A program made the position numbers and the translations under genes. A DNA stretch of 64,000 nucleotides from the NCBI RefSeq assembly GCF_900105395.1, contig NZ_LT629775.1:4238001-4302000 (forward strand), in the 5' to 3' direction. Shown here one piece after another: positions 46,994 to 55,914 of this stretch. The notes beneath the pieces are model-generated. The model was given only the letters and a program-made list of their open reading frames with translations. It had not been told where the DNA came from and made no database searches. Within the stretch, counting starts at the first letter, position 1, and every line of letters starts with the position of its first letter. This stretch comes from Streptomyces sp. TLI_053. GTDB lineage: Bacteria > Actinomycetota > Actinomycetes > Streptomycetales > Streptomycetaceae.

Positions 46994-48004
46994 TCAGCCG
47001 ACCGGCCGTACCTCGATGACCTCGGCGCCGTACCGGTCCAGCATCCCGGCCCGCGCGGCGTCCGCCTGGTCGGTGAGCACGGACACCCCGGTGCCGTCCT
47101 CGGAGATCCTGACCTCCCGGACGGTCACCCCCCTGGCCGCCCAGTAGTCCCGATCGGTGTCCTTGATCCGGGTCGTCAGTTCCAGGTAGTGCCGGCGCGA
47201 GGCCGGCACGTCCGCGAAGTGGAGGGCCACACCCAGGTGCGGCACGGCGGCCGGCACCTTCTGGTCGAGGTCGCCCCCGGGGACGCGCAGGACCCACAGC
47301 TCGTTCGTCAGGAGGTCGACGCAGGTCCCGAAGTACTGGTCCGGGTAGTCCGCCGCCATGAGCGTCCTGATCTCGGACTGCACGTCCACCACATGGCGGT
47401 TGGTCTGGCCCCCGCTGGTGCTCGACGAGGGGTCCGGCGACCTGGTCGGCGGGGTGGACCGGGGAGGCGGCGGCGACCAGTTCGAGGGCGTCGTCGTCAT
47501 GTCCGCCCAGCGGAGCAGCCGCAGCGAGGCCGGACCCTCCGGACAGATCGACGGCACCCCCCGGTAGTCCGGCCCCGAGGACGAGGACGAGGACGAGGAC
47601 GAGCCGAACGTCGGCGGCAGGGTGGGCAGCCGGGACGGGCGGGACGGGAACGGCGACACGACGCCCGTCGCCGGCTCCGTCGCACCGCCGCCGGTCGGCC
47701 GCAGCCCCACCGGCCCCACCGCCCCGGCGCCGTCGGCCGGGCCGCCGAACTGCGCCACCATCCCGGTGCCCAGGGCCAGCACCGCGGCCGCCGTCCCCGA
47801 CCGCACCACCAGCCGGCGCCGGGCCCGGCGCCGTCCGGCCCGCCGCACCTCGGCCAGCGGCGGGCCGCCGTCCGGGCCGCCCACACCGCCCGCCCGTGCC
47901 CCGAGCCGGACGACCAGCTCGTGCTCGAACCGGTCCCGTTCCGACCCGTCCCGTCCCGACCGCTCCCCGGCGTCCGGTTCCCTGCCCGTGTCATCGGCCG
48001 TCAT
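46994..48004 (-). CDS. Membrane protein partner of the ECF sigma factor (putative anti-sigma factor)
   Basis: A 336-residue bitopic protein. The cytoplasmic N-terminal 65 residues are charged (RFEHELVVRLGARAGG) and end in an Arg-rich stop RRARRRLVVR. One helix spans about 68-87 (GTAAAVLALGTGMVAQFGG). The outside part is Pro/Ser-rich, with a run of nine Ser encoded by a (GAGGAC)n repeat at 47577-47603. A folded C-terminal domain follows (IRTLMAADYPDQYFGTCVDL, VALHFADVPASRRHYLELT). It overlaps the sigma gene by 14 nt. Position and layout suit an anti-sigma factor of the SigE-type pairs, but no zinc-binding ZAS motif is seen. Confidence 0.7.
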   Translation of the reverse strand: MTADDTGREPDAGERSGRDGSERDRFEHELVVRLGARAGGVGGPDGGPPLAEVRRAGRRRARRRLVVRSGTAAAVLALGTGMVAQFGGPADGAGAVGPVGLRPTGGGATEPATGVVSPFPSRPSRLPTLPPTFGSSSSSSSSSGPDYRGVPSICPEGPASLRLLRWADMTTTPSNWSPPPPRSTPPTRSPDPSSSTSGGQTNRHVVDVQSEIRTLMAADYPDQYFGTCVDLLTNELWVLRVPGGDLDQKVPAAVPHLGVALHFADVPASRRHYLELTTRIKDTDRDYWAARGVTVREVRISEDGTGVSVLTDQADAARAGMLDRYGAEVIEVRPVG

Positions 48005-48527
48005 GACCCACCATCTCCCTCACCGGTGCCAGCTCCTGCCGGAGCGTCCTCATCGCCCGAGCCAGATGCGTCTTGGCCGTCGCCGGGGAGCAGCCGAGCT
48101 CCTCGGCCACCTGGGCCACCGACAGGTCGGCGTAGTACCGGAGCACCACCGCCGCGCGCTGACGGGGCGGCAGCGACCGCAACGCGGACTCGAGTTCCTC
48201 GTCCCGCGGGTCCACCGCGGCCGCCGGGGCGTCCGGCAGCAGGGGTGTCAGCACTTCCCGTCGGGTCCGCCGCCAGCGCGACACATGGGTGCGGACCATC
48301 GTCCGGCGGACGTAGCCCTCGGCCGCGCCCGGGTCGCGGATCGCCCCGCGCCGCACGTACACCCGGGACAGGGCGTCGTGCAGCAGGTCCCGGGCGTCGT
48401 GGACGTCCCCGGTGATCAGGAACGCGCCGCGGAGCAGGGCCTGGTACCGCGCCGAGACGAACTCGTCGAACGCGTCCTGCCGGGTGCCCTCGGCAAGGCC
48501 CCCCGACCGCATCGATTCCCGCTTCAT
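47991..48527 (-). CDS. ECF RNA polymerase sigma factor (SigE family)
   Basis: A 178-residue sigma factor. Region 2 is at about 15-90 (FDEFVSARYQALLRGAFLITG, ARDLLHDALSRVYVRR), region 4 at about 120-170 (LRSLPPRQRAAVVLRYYADLSVAQVAEELG then CSPATAKTHLARAMRTLR). It belongs to the actinobacterial SigE-like family. It overlaps the downstream membrane protein gene, which is probably its regulator. Start ATG 48527 is chosen; GTG 48542 and ATG 48512 (with GCGGGA) are alternatives. Confidence 0.9.
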   Translation of the reverse strand: MKRESMRSGGLAEGTRQDAFDEFVSARYQALLRGAFLITGDVHDARDLLHDALSRVYVRRGAIRDPGAAEGYVRRTMVRTHVSRWRRTRREVLTPLLPDAPAAAVDPRDEELESALRSLPPRQRAAVVLRYYADLSVAQVAEELGCSPATAKTHLARAMRTLRQELAPVREMVGHDGR

Positions 48528-48662
48528 GCCAACAGGACGCACGGCGGGGCGGAAACGGGTGACACGCCGCGCGGAAAATGCCGCGGGGGCCGGGATCCGG
48601 TCGTCCCGGCTCCCGGCCCCCGCGGACCGTGTCCCGCTTCCGGCTCCCCGCGCCCCGGTGCG

Positions 48663-49025
48663 CTACTCCCCGGCGTCTCCCGCACGGTGGCGCCGGATCC
48701 ACAGGGCCGCACCGCCCGCCGCCACGACCAGCCCGCCGCCGACGGCCAGCAGGCCCGCGTCACCGCCGACCGGGCCGCCGAGCACGGGGCCGAGATCGAG
48801 ATCGAGGTCGAGCTGCGCCGAGACCGGCTCCGGGGACACCACACCCGGTCCGGGTTCGGACACCGGGTCGGCGTGGGCCGGACCGGCCCCGCCCAGCAGC
48901 ACCCCGGCGGCGCCGAGCGCGCCCGCGGTGCCCAGCGCACCGGCCTTGCCCACCCGCCGTCCGAGCTTCCTCAGCCGTACCACCCGGATCCGCCGAAACC
49001 GCCGGACCGGCCGCAAACTCCGCAT
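48663..49025 (-). CDS. Small secreted protein with C-terminal membrane anchor
   Basis: A 120-residue protein. A very basic n-region (RSLRPVRRFRRIRVVRLRKLG), a signal sequence (GALGTAGALGAAGVLLGGAGPAHA) cleaved before DPVSEP, a short acidic/Gly stretch (LDLDLDLGPVLGG), then a membrane helix (GLLAVGGGLVVAAGGAALW) ending in RRHR. This looks like a small cell-surface anchor protein, possibly a chaplin-like or sortase-independent one; no LPXTG motif is seen. GGGGAG precedes ATG 49025. It lies upstream of the sigma operon and may belong to its regulon. Function unknown. Confidence 0.7.
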   Translation of the reverse strand: MRSLRPVRRFRRIRVVRLRKLGRRVGKAGALGTAGALGAAGVLLGGAGPAHADPVSEPGPGVVSPEPVSAQLDLDLDLGPVLGGPVGGDAGLLAVGGGLVVAAGGAALWIRRHRAGDAGE

Positions 49026-49182
49026 CGAGAACTCCCCAGACCCCGTTCGCGTACTGTTCCGCACGCTATCCGATGCGTCCCGGATTCTCACACCTGTTCA
49101 GGTTTGGACGGCCAGAAGTTGCACGACTGTTGTGCGGCCGGACCGCCACCCGCCCCCCGGCGCACGCATCCTTGACGGTGGA

Positions 49183-49764
49183 TCAGGAGTTGTACGTGGA
49201 CTGGGCCCGCTCCAGCCCCTCGGTGAGCAGGGCCTCCACCGCGTCGGCCGAGCGGTCCACGAACCAGTCCAGCTCCTTGCGCTCGGTGCTGGAGAAGTCC
49301 TTGAGCACGAAGTCGGCGACCTCCATCCGGCCCGGCGGCCGGCCGATCCCGCACCGCACCCGGTGGTAGTCGGGGCCGAGCGACTTGGTGATCGACTTCA
49401 GCCCGTTGTGGCCGTTGTCACCGCCGCCGGTCTTCAGCCGCAGGGCCGCGTAGTCGATGTCCAGCTCGTCGTGGACGGCGACCAGCGCGGAGGCCGGCAC
49501 CTTGTAGAAGTCGCGCAGCGCGGTGACCGGGCCGCCCGAGAGGTTCATGAACGACATCGGCTTGGCCAGCACCACCCGTCGGCCCGCCAGTCGTCCCTCG
49601 GCGACCTGGGCCCGGCTCTTGTGGGCCTTGAACCTGGCGCCCATCCGCTCGGCCAGCAGGTCGACCACCATGAAGCCGATGTTGTGCCGGTTCCGGGCGT
49701 ACTGCTCCCCGGGGTTGCCCAGACCCACCACCAGCCAGGGGCCTTCGTACGTCTCGTCGCTCAT
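49183..49764 (-). CDS. pth: Peptidyl-tRNA hydrolase
   Basis: A 193-residue enzyme that frees tRNA from stalled peptidyl-tRNA. Motifs LVVGLGNPGEQYARNRHNIG (catalytic His near 29), KPMSFMNLSGGPV, VHDELDIDYAALRLK (Asp near 100) and GGGDNGHNGLKSI are all intact. Start ATG 49764. It follows rplY on the same strand with a terminator-like hairpin between. Confidence 0.97.
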   Translation of the reverse strand: MSDETYEGPWLVVGLGNPGEQYARNRHNIGFMVVDLLAERMGARFKAHKSRAQVAEGRLAGRRVVLAKPMSFMNLSGGPVTALRDFYKVPASALVAVHDELDIDYAALRLKTGGGDNGHNGLKSITKSLGPDYHRVRCGIGRPPGRMEVADFVLKDFSSTERKELDWFVDRSADAVEALLTEGLERAQSTYNS

Positions 49765-49890
49765 GTGCCCGTCCCGCTCCGCTCGGCGAGGGCATCCGCC
49801 CGCGCGCGCCTCTCGACCGTCCGCTCGCCGCGCCCGCACACCGGGCCACCGCTCCTCGTGGTCATGTCCATCGTCATCATCCCGGACACG

Positions 49891-49931
49891 CCGCTGCCCC
49901 GGCCGCTCCAGAGGAGCGGCCGGGGCAGCGG
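49891..49931. terminator. Hairpin between rplY and pth
   Basis: A 19-bp perfect stem (49891-49909 with 49913-49931) and a 3-nt AGA loop, 21 bp past the rplY stop codon. It probably terminates or attenuates rplY transcription before pth. Confidence 0.8.
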
Positions 49932-49951
49932 TGTCAGGCTGTGCGGGAGGC

Positions 49952-50542
49952 TCAGGCCTCGGCGCCGGCCTCGGCCTCGGCGGCCTCGTCCTCGACCGGG
50001 GCGGCCTGGGCGGCGATGACCTGCAGCACGACGGCGTCGGCGTCGACGGCCAGGGTGACGCCGGCCGGCAGGACGATGTCCTTGGCGTGGATGGCGGCAC
50101 CGGCCTCCAGGCCCTCGACCGAGACGGTGACGGCCTCGGGCAGGTGGGTGGCCTCGGCCTCGATCGGGAGGGCCTGCAGGACGTGCTCCAGCAGGTTGCC
50201 GCCCGGGGCCAGCTCGCCCTCGGTGTGGACCGGGATCTCGACGGTGACCTTCTCGCCGCGCTTCACCAGCAGGAGGTCGACGTGCTCGATGGTGCGCTTG
50301 ATGGCCTCGCGCTGGACGGCCTTCGGCAGCACGTACTCGTCCTTGCCGTCGATCGGCACGACCAGCAGGGCGTTCGGGGTCTTCAGGGCCATCATCAGGT
50401 CGTGGCTGGGCAGGTTCAGGTGAACCGGCGCGTGGCCGTGACCGTAGACGACACCGGGGACGAAGCCGGCGCGGCGGGCGCGACGGGCGGCACCCTTGCC
50501 GAACTCGTTGCGGGACTCGGCGGCAAGGCGGATCTCGGACAC
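49952..50542 (-). CDS. rplY: Ribosomal protein bL25, CTC/TL5 form
   Basis: A 196-residue 5S rRNA-binding ribosomal protein. The N-terminal L25 domain (EIRLAAESRNEFGKGAARRA, GVVYGHGHAPVHLNLPSHDL) and the C-terminal TL5/CTC beta domain (VTVEIPVHTEGELAPGGNLL) are both present, so it is the long stress-type form. An acidic tail (EDEAAEAEAGAEA) ends it. GTG start 50542 with AGGAG 7 nt upstream; the upstream frame is non-coding. Confidence 0.95.
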   Translation of the reverse strand: MSEIRLAAESRNEFGKGAARRARRAGFVPGVVYGHGHAPVHLNLPSHDLMMALKTPNALLVVPIDGKDEYVLPKAVQREAIKRTIEHVDLLLVKRGEKVTVEIPVHTEGELAPGGNLLEHVLQALPIEAEATHLPEAVTVSVEGLEAGAAIHAKDIVLPAGVTLAVDADAVVLQVIAAQAAPVEDEAAEAEAGAEA

Positions 50543-50773
50543 GACGGCACTCCTCGTAAAAGCTGGCGCGGGGGTGCAGGCAACGCGAAAAACCGCCGGG
50601 ACCACACCCTCATAACGGGGGTCACTCGGCGGCGCAACGACTCTGCCGGAAGCCCGGGTGACCGGAGCCGGCAGCGCGTCGATCACGGATCGGGCACCCG
50701 CGAAGCGGGCACACGGCATCCCTCGCCGAGCAGTTTCACGAGTCTAACCGCTACCGCGGCCTCTCGCGAAATC

Positions 50774-50812
50774 GGCGGCGCCCCCGGCCCCGGAGGGACC
50801 GGGGGCGCCGCC
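50774..50812 (-). terminator. Terminator behind prs
   Basis: A 14-bp perfect stem (GGCGGCGCCCCCGG at 50774-50787 with 50799-50812) around an 11-nt loop, 14 bp beyond the prs stop codon on the minus strand. It separates prs from rplY. Confidence 0.75.
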
Positions 50813-50825
50813 CTGGCGCCCGGAA

Positions 50826-51803
50826 TCAGTGCACGCCCTCGAAGAGGCTCGTGACCGAACCCTCCTCGAACACCTCGCGGATCGCGGCCGCGATGGACGG
50901 GGCGATCGACAGCGTGGTGATCTTGTCCAGCTGCAGCGAGGCCGGGGTCGGCAGGGTGTTGGTGAACACGAACTCGCTGACCCGGGAGTTCTTCAGCCGG
51001 TCCGCGGCCGGGCCGGAGAGCACCCCGTGGGTGGCGGCGACCAGGACGTCCGCGGCGCCGTTCTCGAACAGCGCGTCGGCGGCGGCGCAGATGGTGCCGG
51101 CGGTGTCGATCATGTCGTCCACCAGGACGCAGACCCGGTCCTGGACGTCACCGACGACCTCGGCCGACAGGATGGTGTTGGCCTGGGTGATGTCCCGGCG
51201 CTTGTGGATGATCGCCAGCGGGGCGTCCAGCCGGTCGCACCACTGGTCGGCCACCTTCACCCGGCCGGCGTCCGGCGAGACCACGGTGAGCTTGGAGCGG
51301 TCGACCCGCTCGCCCACGTAGTCGGCCAGCAGCGGCAGCGCGAACAGGTGGTCCACCGGGCCCTCGAAGAAGCCCTGGATCTGCGCGGTGTGCAGGTCCA
51401 CGGCCATCAGCCGGTCGGCCCCGGCCTGGCGCAGCAGGTCGGCCACCAGCCGGGCCGAGATGGGCTCGCGGCCCAGGTGCTTCTTGTCCTGACGGGCGTA
51501 CCCGTAGAACGGCAGGATCGCGGTGATGCTCCGGGCGGAGGCCCGCTTCAGAGCATCGATCATGATCAACTGCTCCATGATCCACTGGTTGATCGGAGCC
51601 GTGTGACTCTGCATCACGAAGCAGTCGGCGCCGCGCGCCGACTCCAGGAAGCGGACGTAGATCTCACCGTTGGCGAAGTCCAGGGCCTTGGTCGGAACCA
51701 GTTCGGTCCCCAGCGACGCGGCCACCTCCCTCGCCAGCTCCGGGTGGGCACGGCCGGAGAAGAGCTTCAGTTTCTTCTCGCCCGACGTCGTGATCCCGCT
51801 CAC
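50826..51803 (-). CDS. prs: Ribose-phosphate pyrophosphokinase (PRPP synthase)
   Basis: A 325-residue enzyme making PRPP for nucleotides, His, Trp and NAD. ATP region TALDFANGEIYVRFLESARG variants, the flexible loop motif RQDKKHLGREPISARLVA, the divalent-metal His in AVDLHTAQIQGFF, the ribose-5-phosphate loop VSPDAGRVKVADQW, and the PRPP motif VLVDDMIDTAGTI near 225. GTG start 51803 with AGGAG upstream gives the usual length. It follows glmU on the same strand with a ~200-bp gap, as in other actinobacteria. Confidence 0.97.
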   Translation of the reverse strand: MSGITTSGEKKLKLFSGRAHPELAREVAASLGTELVPTKALDFANGEIYVRFLESARGADCFVMQSHTAPINQWIMEQLIMIDALKRASARSITAILPFYGYARQDKKHLGREPISARLVADLLRQAGADRLMAVDLHTAQIQGFFEGPVDHLFALPLLADYVGERVDRSKLTVVSPDAGRVKVADQWCDRLDAPLAIIHKRRDITQANTILSAEVVGDVQDRVCVLVDDMIDTAGTICAAADALFENGAADVLVAATHGVLSGPAADRLKNSRVSEFVFTNTLPTPASLQLDKITTLSIAPSIAAAIREVFEEGSVTSLFEGVH

Positions 51804-52006
51804 TGCCACCGTCTCCTCGCGTTGCTGACACCGGTCCCGTCCGCACCGCGGGCAGGCTTCCGCCAGCCGGCGAGTGGGGTCGGGGGAATGGTCGGTACGC
51901 CGGGACACGGGCGGTAAGCCCTATGGCGCACGTATGACCCCAAGGTTACGCGCCCGCGCCCGAACCGTCCGCCCCGGGACCGTCCGCCGGCCCACCGCCC
52001 GCCCGC

Positions 52007-53464
52007 TCAGACCTCCGGCACGACCTCCGCGGCGGCCGCCGCGGCCTGCGCCGACGTGGTGCCGGGGCGCTTGCGCTCCACCCAGCCGGGGATGTTCCGC
52101 TGCTGCGCCCGGCCGACCCCGAGGCCGCCGGCCGGCACGTCGTTCGTGATCACCGAACCGGCCGCGGTGTAGGCGCCGTCGCCGATGGTCACCGGGGCGA
52201 TGAACATGTTGTCGGAGCCGGTCCGGCAGTGCGCGCCGATCACCGTGCGGTGCTTGTTGACGCCGTCGTAGTTGACGGTGACCGAGGCCGCGCCGACGTT
52301 GGTGCCCTCGCCGATGGTGGCGTCGCCGATGTAGGAGAGGTGCGGGACCTTGGCGCCCTCGCCGAGCTCCGAGTTCTTCACCTCGACATAGGTGCCGACC
52401 TTGGCCTTGCGGGCCAGCCGGGCGCCCGGGCGCAGGTAGGCGTAGGGGCCGGCGGTGGCGAGCTCGCCGACCTCGGCCCCGTCCGCGGTGGTGTTGCTCA
52501 CACGGGCGCCGGCGCCGATCCGGGTGTCCTTGAGAGTGGAGTTCGGGCCCACCTCGCAGCCCTCGCCCAGGTGGGTCGTGCCCTGCAGCTGGGTGTTGGG
52601 CAGCACCACCGCGTCCGGCTCGTAGGAGACCTGGACGTCGAACCAGGTGGTCGCCGGGTCCACCACGGTCACGCCGGCCCGCATCGCCCGCTCCAGCAGC
52701 CGGTCGTTCAGCAGCCGGCGGGCGTGCGCCAGCTGGACCCGGTCGTTGATGCCCAGGATGTCCCGGTAGTCCGCGGCGACCACGGCGCCCACCCGGTGGC
52801 CGGCCCGGCGCAGGATCTCCAGGGTGTCGGTCAGGTACTCCTCGCCCTGCGCGTTGTCCGTGGTGACCTCGGCGAGCGCGCCCACCAGCAGCTTGGCGTC
52901 GAAGGCGAAGACCCCGGAGTTGATCTCGTCGATCGCCCGCTGGGCGTCCGAGGCGTCCTTCTCCTCGACGATCGCGGCGACCGCGCCGTCCGCCTCGTCG
53001 CGCAGGATCCGCCCGTAGCCGAACGGCTCCGGCACCACGGCGGTGAGCACGGTGACGCCGTTGCCCTGCTCGGCGTGCGCCCCGGCCAGCGCGCGCAACG
53101 TCCCGCCGGTCAGCAGCGGGGCGTCCCCGGTGGTGACGATCACGGTGCCGTCGAGCTCGATCCCGTCGGCCGCCAGCGCCTCCAGGGCGGTGCGCACGGC
53201 GTGGCCGGTGCCGTTCTGCTCGGCCTGCACCACGGCACGGGCACCCGGGTGATGCGCCGACAGGTGCTCGGCCACCTTCTCCCGCATGTGCCCGATCACC
53301 ACGACCAGCTGCCCGGGCGTCAGTTCCTCCGCCGCCGCGACCGCGTGGCCGACCAGCGAGCGCCCGCACACCTCGTGCAGCACCTTCGGCAGACGGTTCG
53401 ACTTCATCCTGGTCCCGCCACCGGCGGCGAGCACGACAACGGCGGCAGGCGAATTGGCACTCAC
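52007..53464 (-). CDS. glmU: Bifunctional GlmU: glucosamine-1-phosphate acetyltransferase / UDP-GlcNAc pyrophosphorylase
   Basis: A 485-residue enzyme making UDP-GlcNAc for peptidoglycan and other glycans. N-terminal uridylyltransferase: VVLAAGGGTRMKSNRLPKVLHEV with the conserved Arg/Lys pair, QAEQNGTGHAV, and TGDAPLLT with the metal Asp. From about residue 255 a left-handed beta-helix acetyltransferase domain with hexapeptide repeats (IGAGARVSNTTADG, YVEVKNSELGEGAK) carries the catalytic His in NYDGVNKHRTVIGAH. GTG start 53464. UDP-GlcNAc may feed the nucleotide-sugar genes in this window. Confidence 0.97.
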   Translation of the reverse strand: MSANSPAAVVVLAAGGGTRMKSNRLPKVLHEVCGRSLVGHAVAAAEELTPGQLVVVIGHMREKVAEHLSAHHPGARAVVQAEQNGTGHAVRTALEALAADGIELDGTVIVTTGDAPLLTGGTLRALAGAHAEQGNGVTVLTAVVPEPFGYGRILRDEADGAVAAIVEEKDASDAQRAIDEINSGVFAFDAKLLVGALAEVTTDNAQGEEYLTDTLEILRRAGHRVGAVVAADYRDILGINDRVQLAHARRLLNDRLLERAMRAGVTVVDPATTWFDVQVSYEPDAVVLPNTQLQGTTHLGEGCEVGPNSTLKDTRIGAGARVSNTTADGAEVGELATAGPYAYLRPGARLARKAKVGTYVEVKNSELGEGAKVPHLSYIGDATIGEGTNVGAASVTVNYDGVNKHRTVIGAHCRTGSDNMFIAPVTIGDGAYTAAGSVITNDVPAGGLGVGRAQQRNIPGWVERKRPGTTSAQAAAAAAEVVPEV

Positions 53465-53636
53465 GGGGGGAGGCTCCTCATTCGGTTACACGGGGAGGGC
53501 AGAGCAGCCGGGGACGGGACCCGCACGTCGGCGACCCGGCGGCTTCGAGGATAGTGCGCGGAGAATGTCCGGCCTCCCGGCCCCGGGAGTCGTCACGGAG
53601 CCGCCACGAACCGGGCCGGGCCGACCGGCCCGCAGA

Positions 53637-53710
53637 TGGCTCCCGGAGGAGGATTCGAACCCCCATAAGCTGGACCAAAACCAGCTGTCCTGCCCTTAGA
53701 CGATCCGGGA
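53637..53710 (-). tRNA. tRNA-Gln(UUG)
   Basis: 74 nt on the minus strand including the encoded CCA (53637-53639). Acceptor stem TCCCGGA/TCCGGGA, anticodon stem GCTGG/CCAGC with loop TTTTGGT and anticodon TTG, T loop GTTCGAATC. The discriminator is G. Confidence 0.95.
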
Positions 53711-53893
53711 CCGGCGCGTCCGCTCCCGTCACCGGGGGGCGCGCTGCGCCAAGACTACGGGGTATGGGCCGTCACATCTACCTCCTCACGGCTCTCCCCC
53801 GGGGGGCCTCCCGCCCGCGGCCGGTCATCCATCCAGTCGGGTGAATTCACTCAAGCGCCGCCCGGCGGCGTATTCCCTCGATGGCGGCGAGCA

Positions 53894-53923
53894 ACCTACG
53901 ATTCCGTAGGTTACGCATACGTA
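53894..53923. promoter_or_regulatory. Tandem operator upstream of the desaturase gene
   Basis: ACCTACG-ATTC-CGTAGGT (53894-53911) is a perfect dyad with 7-bp arms. Immediately after it, TACG-CATA-CGTA (53912-53923) repeats the TACG-N4-CGTA core 15 bp further on. The site lies 34-63 bp upstream of the desaturase ATG and is the likely target of the TetR regulator encoded at the end of the same operon. Confidence 0.65.
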
Positions 53924-53956
53924 GCCTCCGTCCTCTCCCCCCTTCAAGGGACGCCC

Positions 53957-55015
53957 ATGACCATCCAGGCCGGCGAGGCGCACGCCGATTCCGCGCGCCC
54001 CCTCGACACCTCACCTCCCGGACCCGACACTCCCGACCACTCCGTACCGGCCCCGGCCGCACCCGCCGACGCCGCGAGCGCCCCGGCCGACGGCACCGAC
54101 CCGCAGCTGCTCTCCGCCACCCGTGGCGGGGAGCGGCAGGGCGCCGCCGAGCGGATCGCGCTGGGGCTGTTCATCGCCGTTCCCTTCGCCGCCCTGGTCG
54201 CCGCCGTCCCGGTGGCCTGGGGGTGGGGCCTCGGCTGGACCGATCTCGCGATCGCCACCGTCATGTACTTCCTCACCTGCCACGGCATCACCGTCGGCTA
54301 CCACCGCTACTTCACCCACGGCGCCTTCAAGGCCAACCGGCCGGTGCGGCTCGCCCTCGCGGTGGCCGGCTCGCTGGCGATCGAGGGCCCGCTGGTGCGC
54401 TGGGTGGCGGACCACCGCAAGCACCACCGGTTCAGCGACAAGGACGGCGACCCGCACTCGCCCTGGCGCTACGGCGAGACCGTCCCCGCCCTGCTCAAGG
54501 GCCTGTGGTGGGCGCACATGGGCTGGCTCTTCGACGAGGAGCAGACCCCGCAGCTCAAGTACGCGCCCGACCTGATCGCCGACCCGGCCATAAGGCGGAT
54601 CTCCCGGCTGTTCTGGCTCTGGACCACCGTGTCGATGCTGCTGCCGCCGCTGGTCGGCGGGCTGGTCACGCTCTCCTGGCAGGGGGCGCTGTCCGCCTTC
54701 TTCTGGGGTTCGCTGGTCCGGGTGGCGCTGCTGCACCACGTCACCTGGTCGATCAACTCGATCTGCCACGCGCTCGGCAGCCGGCCGTTCCGCTCCCGGG
54801 ACCGCTCCGGGAACGTCTGGTGGCTGGCCGTGCTCTCCTGCGGCGAGTCCTGGCACAACCTGCACCACGCCGACCCCACCTCGGCCCGGCACGGCGTCCT
54901 GCGCGGTCAGATCGACTCCTCGGCCCGGCTGATCCGCTGGTTCGAGCTGGCGGGCTGGGTCCGGGACGTCCGCTGGCCGGACGCGCAGCGGATCGCCGCC
55001 CGCCGCGCCGCATGA
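53957..55015 (+). CDS. Acyl-CoA/acyl-lipid delta-9 fatty acid desaturase
   Basis: A 352-residue membrane di-iron enzyme that puts a double bond into fatty acyl chains. After an Ala/Pro-rich N-terminus of about 70 residues, helices (ALGLFIAVPFAALVAAVPV, LAIATVMYFLTCHG) flank the three His boxes: GYHRYFTH, DHRKHHRFSDKDGD and ESWHNLHHADP. A further His in HHVTWSINSICH completes the metal set. It ends in an ATGA overlap with the TetR gene, so both are co-transcribed. A tandem operator lies upstream, as in DesT- or FasR-like control of lipid unsaturation. Confidence 0.93.
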   Translation: MTIQAGEAHADSARPLDTSPPGPDTPDHSVPAPAAPADAASAPADGTDPQLLSATRGGERQGAAERIALGLFIAVPFAALVAAVPVAWGWGLGWTDLAIATVMYFLTCHGITVGYHRYFTHGAFKANRPVRLALAVAGSLAIEGPLVRWVADHRKHHRFSDKDGDPHSPWRYGETVPALLKGLWWAHMGWLFDEEQTPQLKYAPDLIADPAIRRISRLFWLWTTVSMLLPPLVGGLVTLSWQGALSAFFWGSLVRVALLHHVTWSINSICHALGSRPFRSRDRSGNVWWLAVLSCGESWHNLHHADPTSARHGVLRGQIDSSARLIRWFELAGWVRDVRWPDAQRIAARRAA

Positions 55016-55791
55016 GGGCGCACCTGCAGCATGATGTAGGGGTGAACGGGAGCAGCGCAGACAGCACAGGCGGCCACCAGAGCACGCGGACGGACGCCGC
55101 GCCCGGCCAGGCGCAGAACCGTCCGCGTGCCACCGCCGGGGCGGACGGCGCTGCGTCGGCACCGCGCCGGCGGGGCGGCCGGGTGCGGATGACCGGCAAG
55201 CAGCGCCGGGAGCAGCTGCTGGAGATCGGGCGCACGGTGTTCGCCGAGCGAGGCTACGACGGCACCTCGGTGGAGGAGATCGCCGAGCGGGCCGGGGTGT
55301 CCAAGCCGGTGGTGTACGAGCACTTCGGCGGCAAGGAGGGGCTGTACGCCGTGGTCGTCGACCGCGAGATGCAGCTGCTGCTGGACATGGTGACGGGGGC
55401 GCTGACCGGGGGGCACTCGCGCGAGCTGCTCGAGCAGGCGGCGTTCGCGCTGATGGACTACATCGACACCTCGACGGACGGCTTCCGGATCCTGGTCCGG
55501 GACTCCCCGGTCGCCCAGTCGACGGGCACCTTCGCCTCCCTGATCAGCGACATCGCCACCCAGGTCGAGGACATCCTCGGGCTGGAGTTCAAGGCCCGGG
55601 GCTTCGACGCGCGGCTGGCGCCGATGTACTCGCAGATGCTGGTGGGCATGGTCGCGCTGACCGGCCAGTGGTGGCTGGAGGTGCGCAAGCCGGACAAGGC
55701 CGAGGTGGCCGCCCATCTGGTGAACCTGGCCTGGCACGGCCTGGAGGGGATGGAGCGGCACCCCAAGCTGGTCGGCGACCGCAAGGCCTGA
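55012..55791 (+). CDS. TetR-family regulator of the desaturase operon
   Basis: About 259 residues. After a disordered N-terminus the HTH is at MTGKQRREQLLEIGRTVFAE and YDGTSVEEIAERAGVSKPVVYEHFGGKEGLY, near residues 60-110. The C-terminal ligand domain is helical (LLLDMVTGALTGGHSRELLE, AHLVNLAWHGLEGMERH). The ATG at 55012 overlaps the desaturase stop (ATGA). GTG 55042 would give a shorter start and is an alternative. It probably senses acyl-CoA or another lipid and binds the repeat at 53894-53923. Confidence 0.88.
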   Translation: MRAHLQHDVGVNGSSADSTGGHQSTRTDAAPGQAQNRPRATAGADGAASAPRRRGGRVRMTGKQRREQLLEIGRTVFAERGYDGTSVEEIAERAGVSKPVVYEHFGGKEGLYAVVVDREMQLLLDMVTGALTGGHSRELLEQAAFALMDYIDTSTDGFRILVRDSPVAQSTGTFASLISDIATQVEDILGLEFKARGFDARLAPMYSQMLVGMVALTGQWWLEVRKPDKAEVAAHLVNLAWHGLEGMERHPKLVGDRKA

Positions 55792-55798
55792 GGCCCCG

Positions 55799-55817
55799 CC
55801 CCGGACACCGTCCGGGG
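55799..55817 (+). terminator. Terminator of the desaturase operon
   Basis: CCCCGGAC (55799-55806) pairs with 55810-55817 around an ACC loop. An outer pair GCCTGA (55786-55791) with TCAGGC (55818-55823) can extend the stem past a bulge. It lies directly after the TetR stop codon, between convergent genes. Confidence 0.65.
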
Positions 55818-55914
55818 TCAGGCCCGCTCCGCCCCGCTCCCCCGGGGCCGGACCCGCTCCGCCCCGGCGGTCGGGCCTCGCCCCCCGGCAGTCGGCCCCG
55901 CTCCGCCGCGACGG

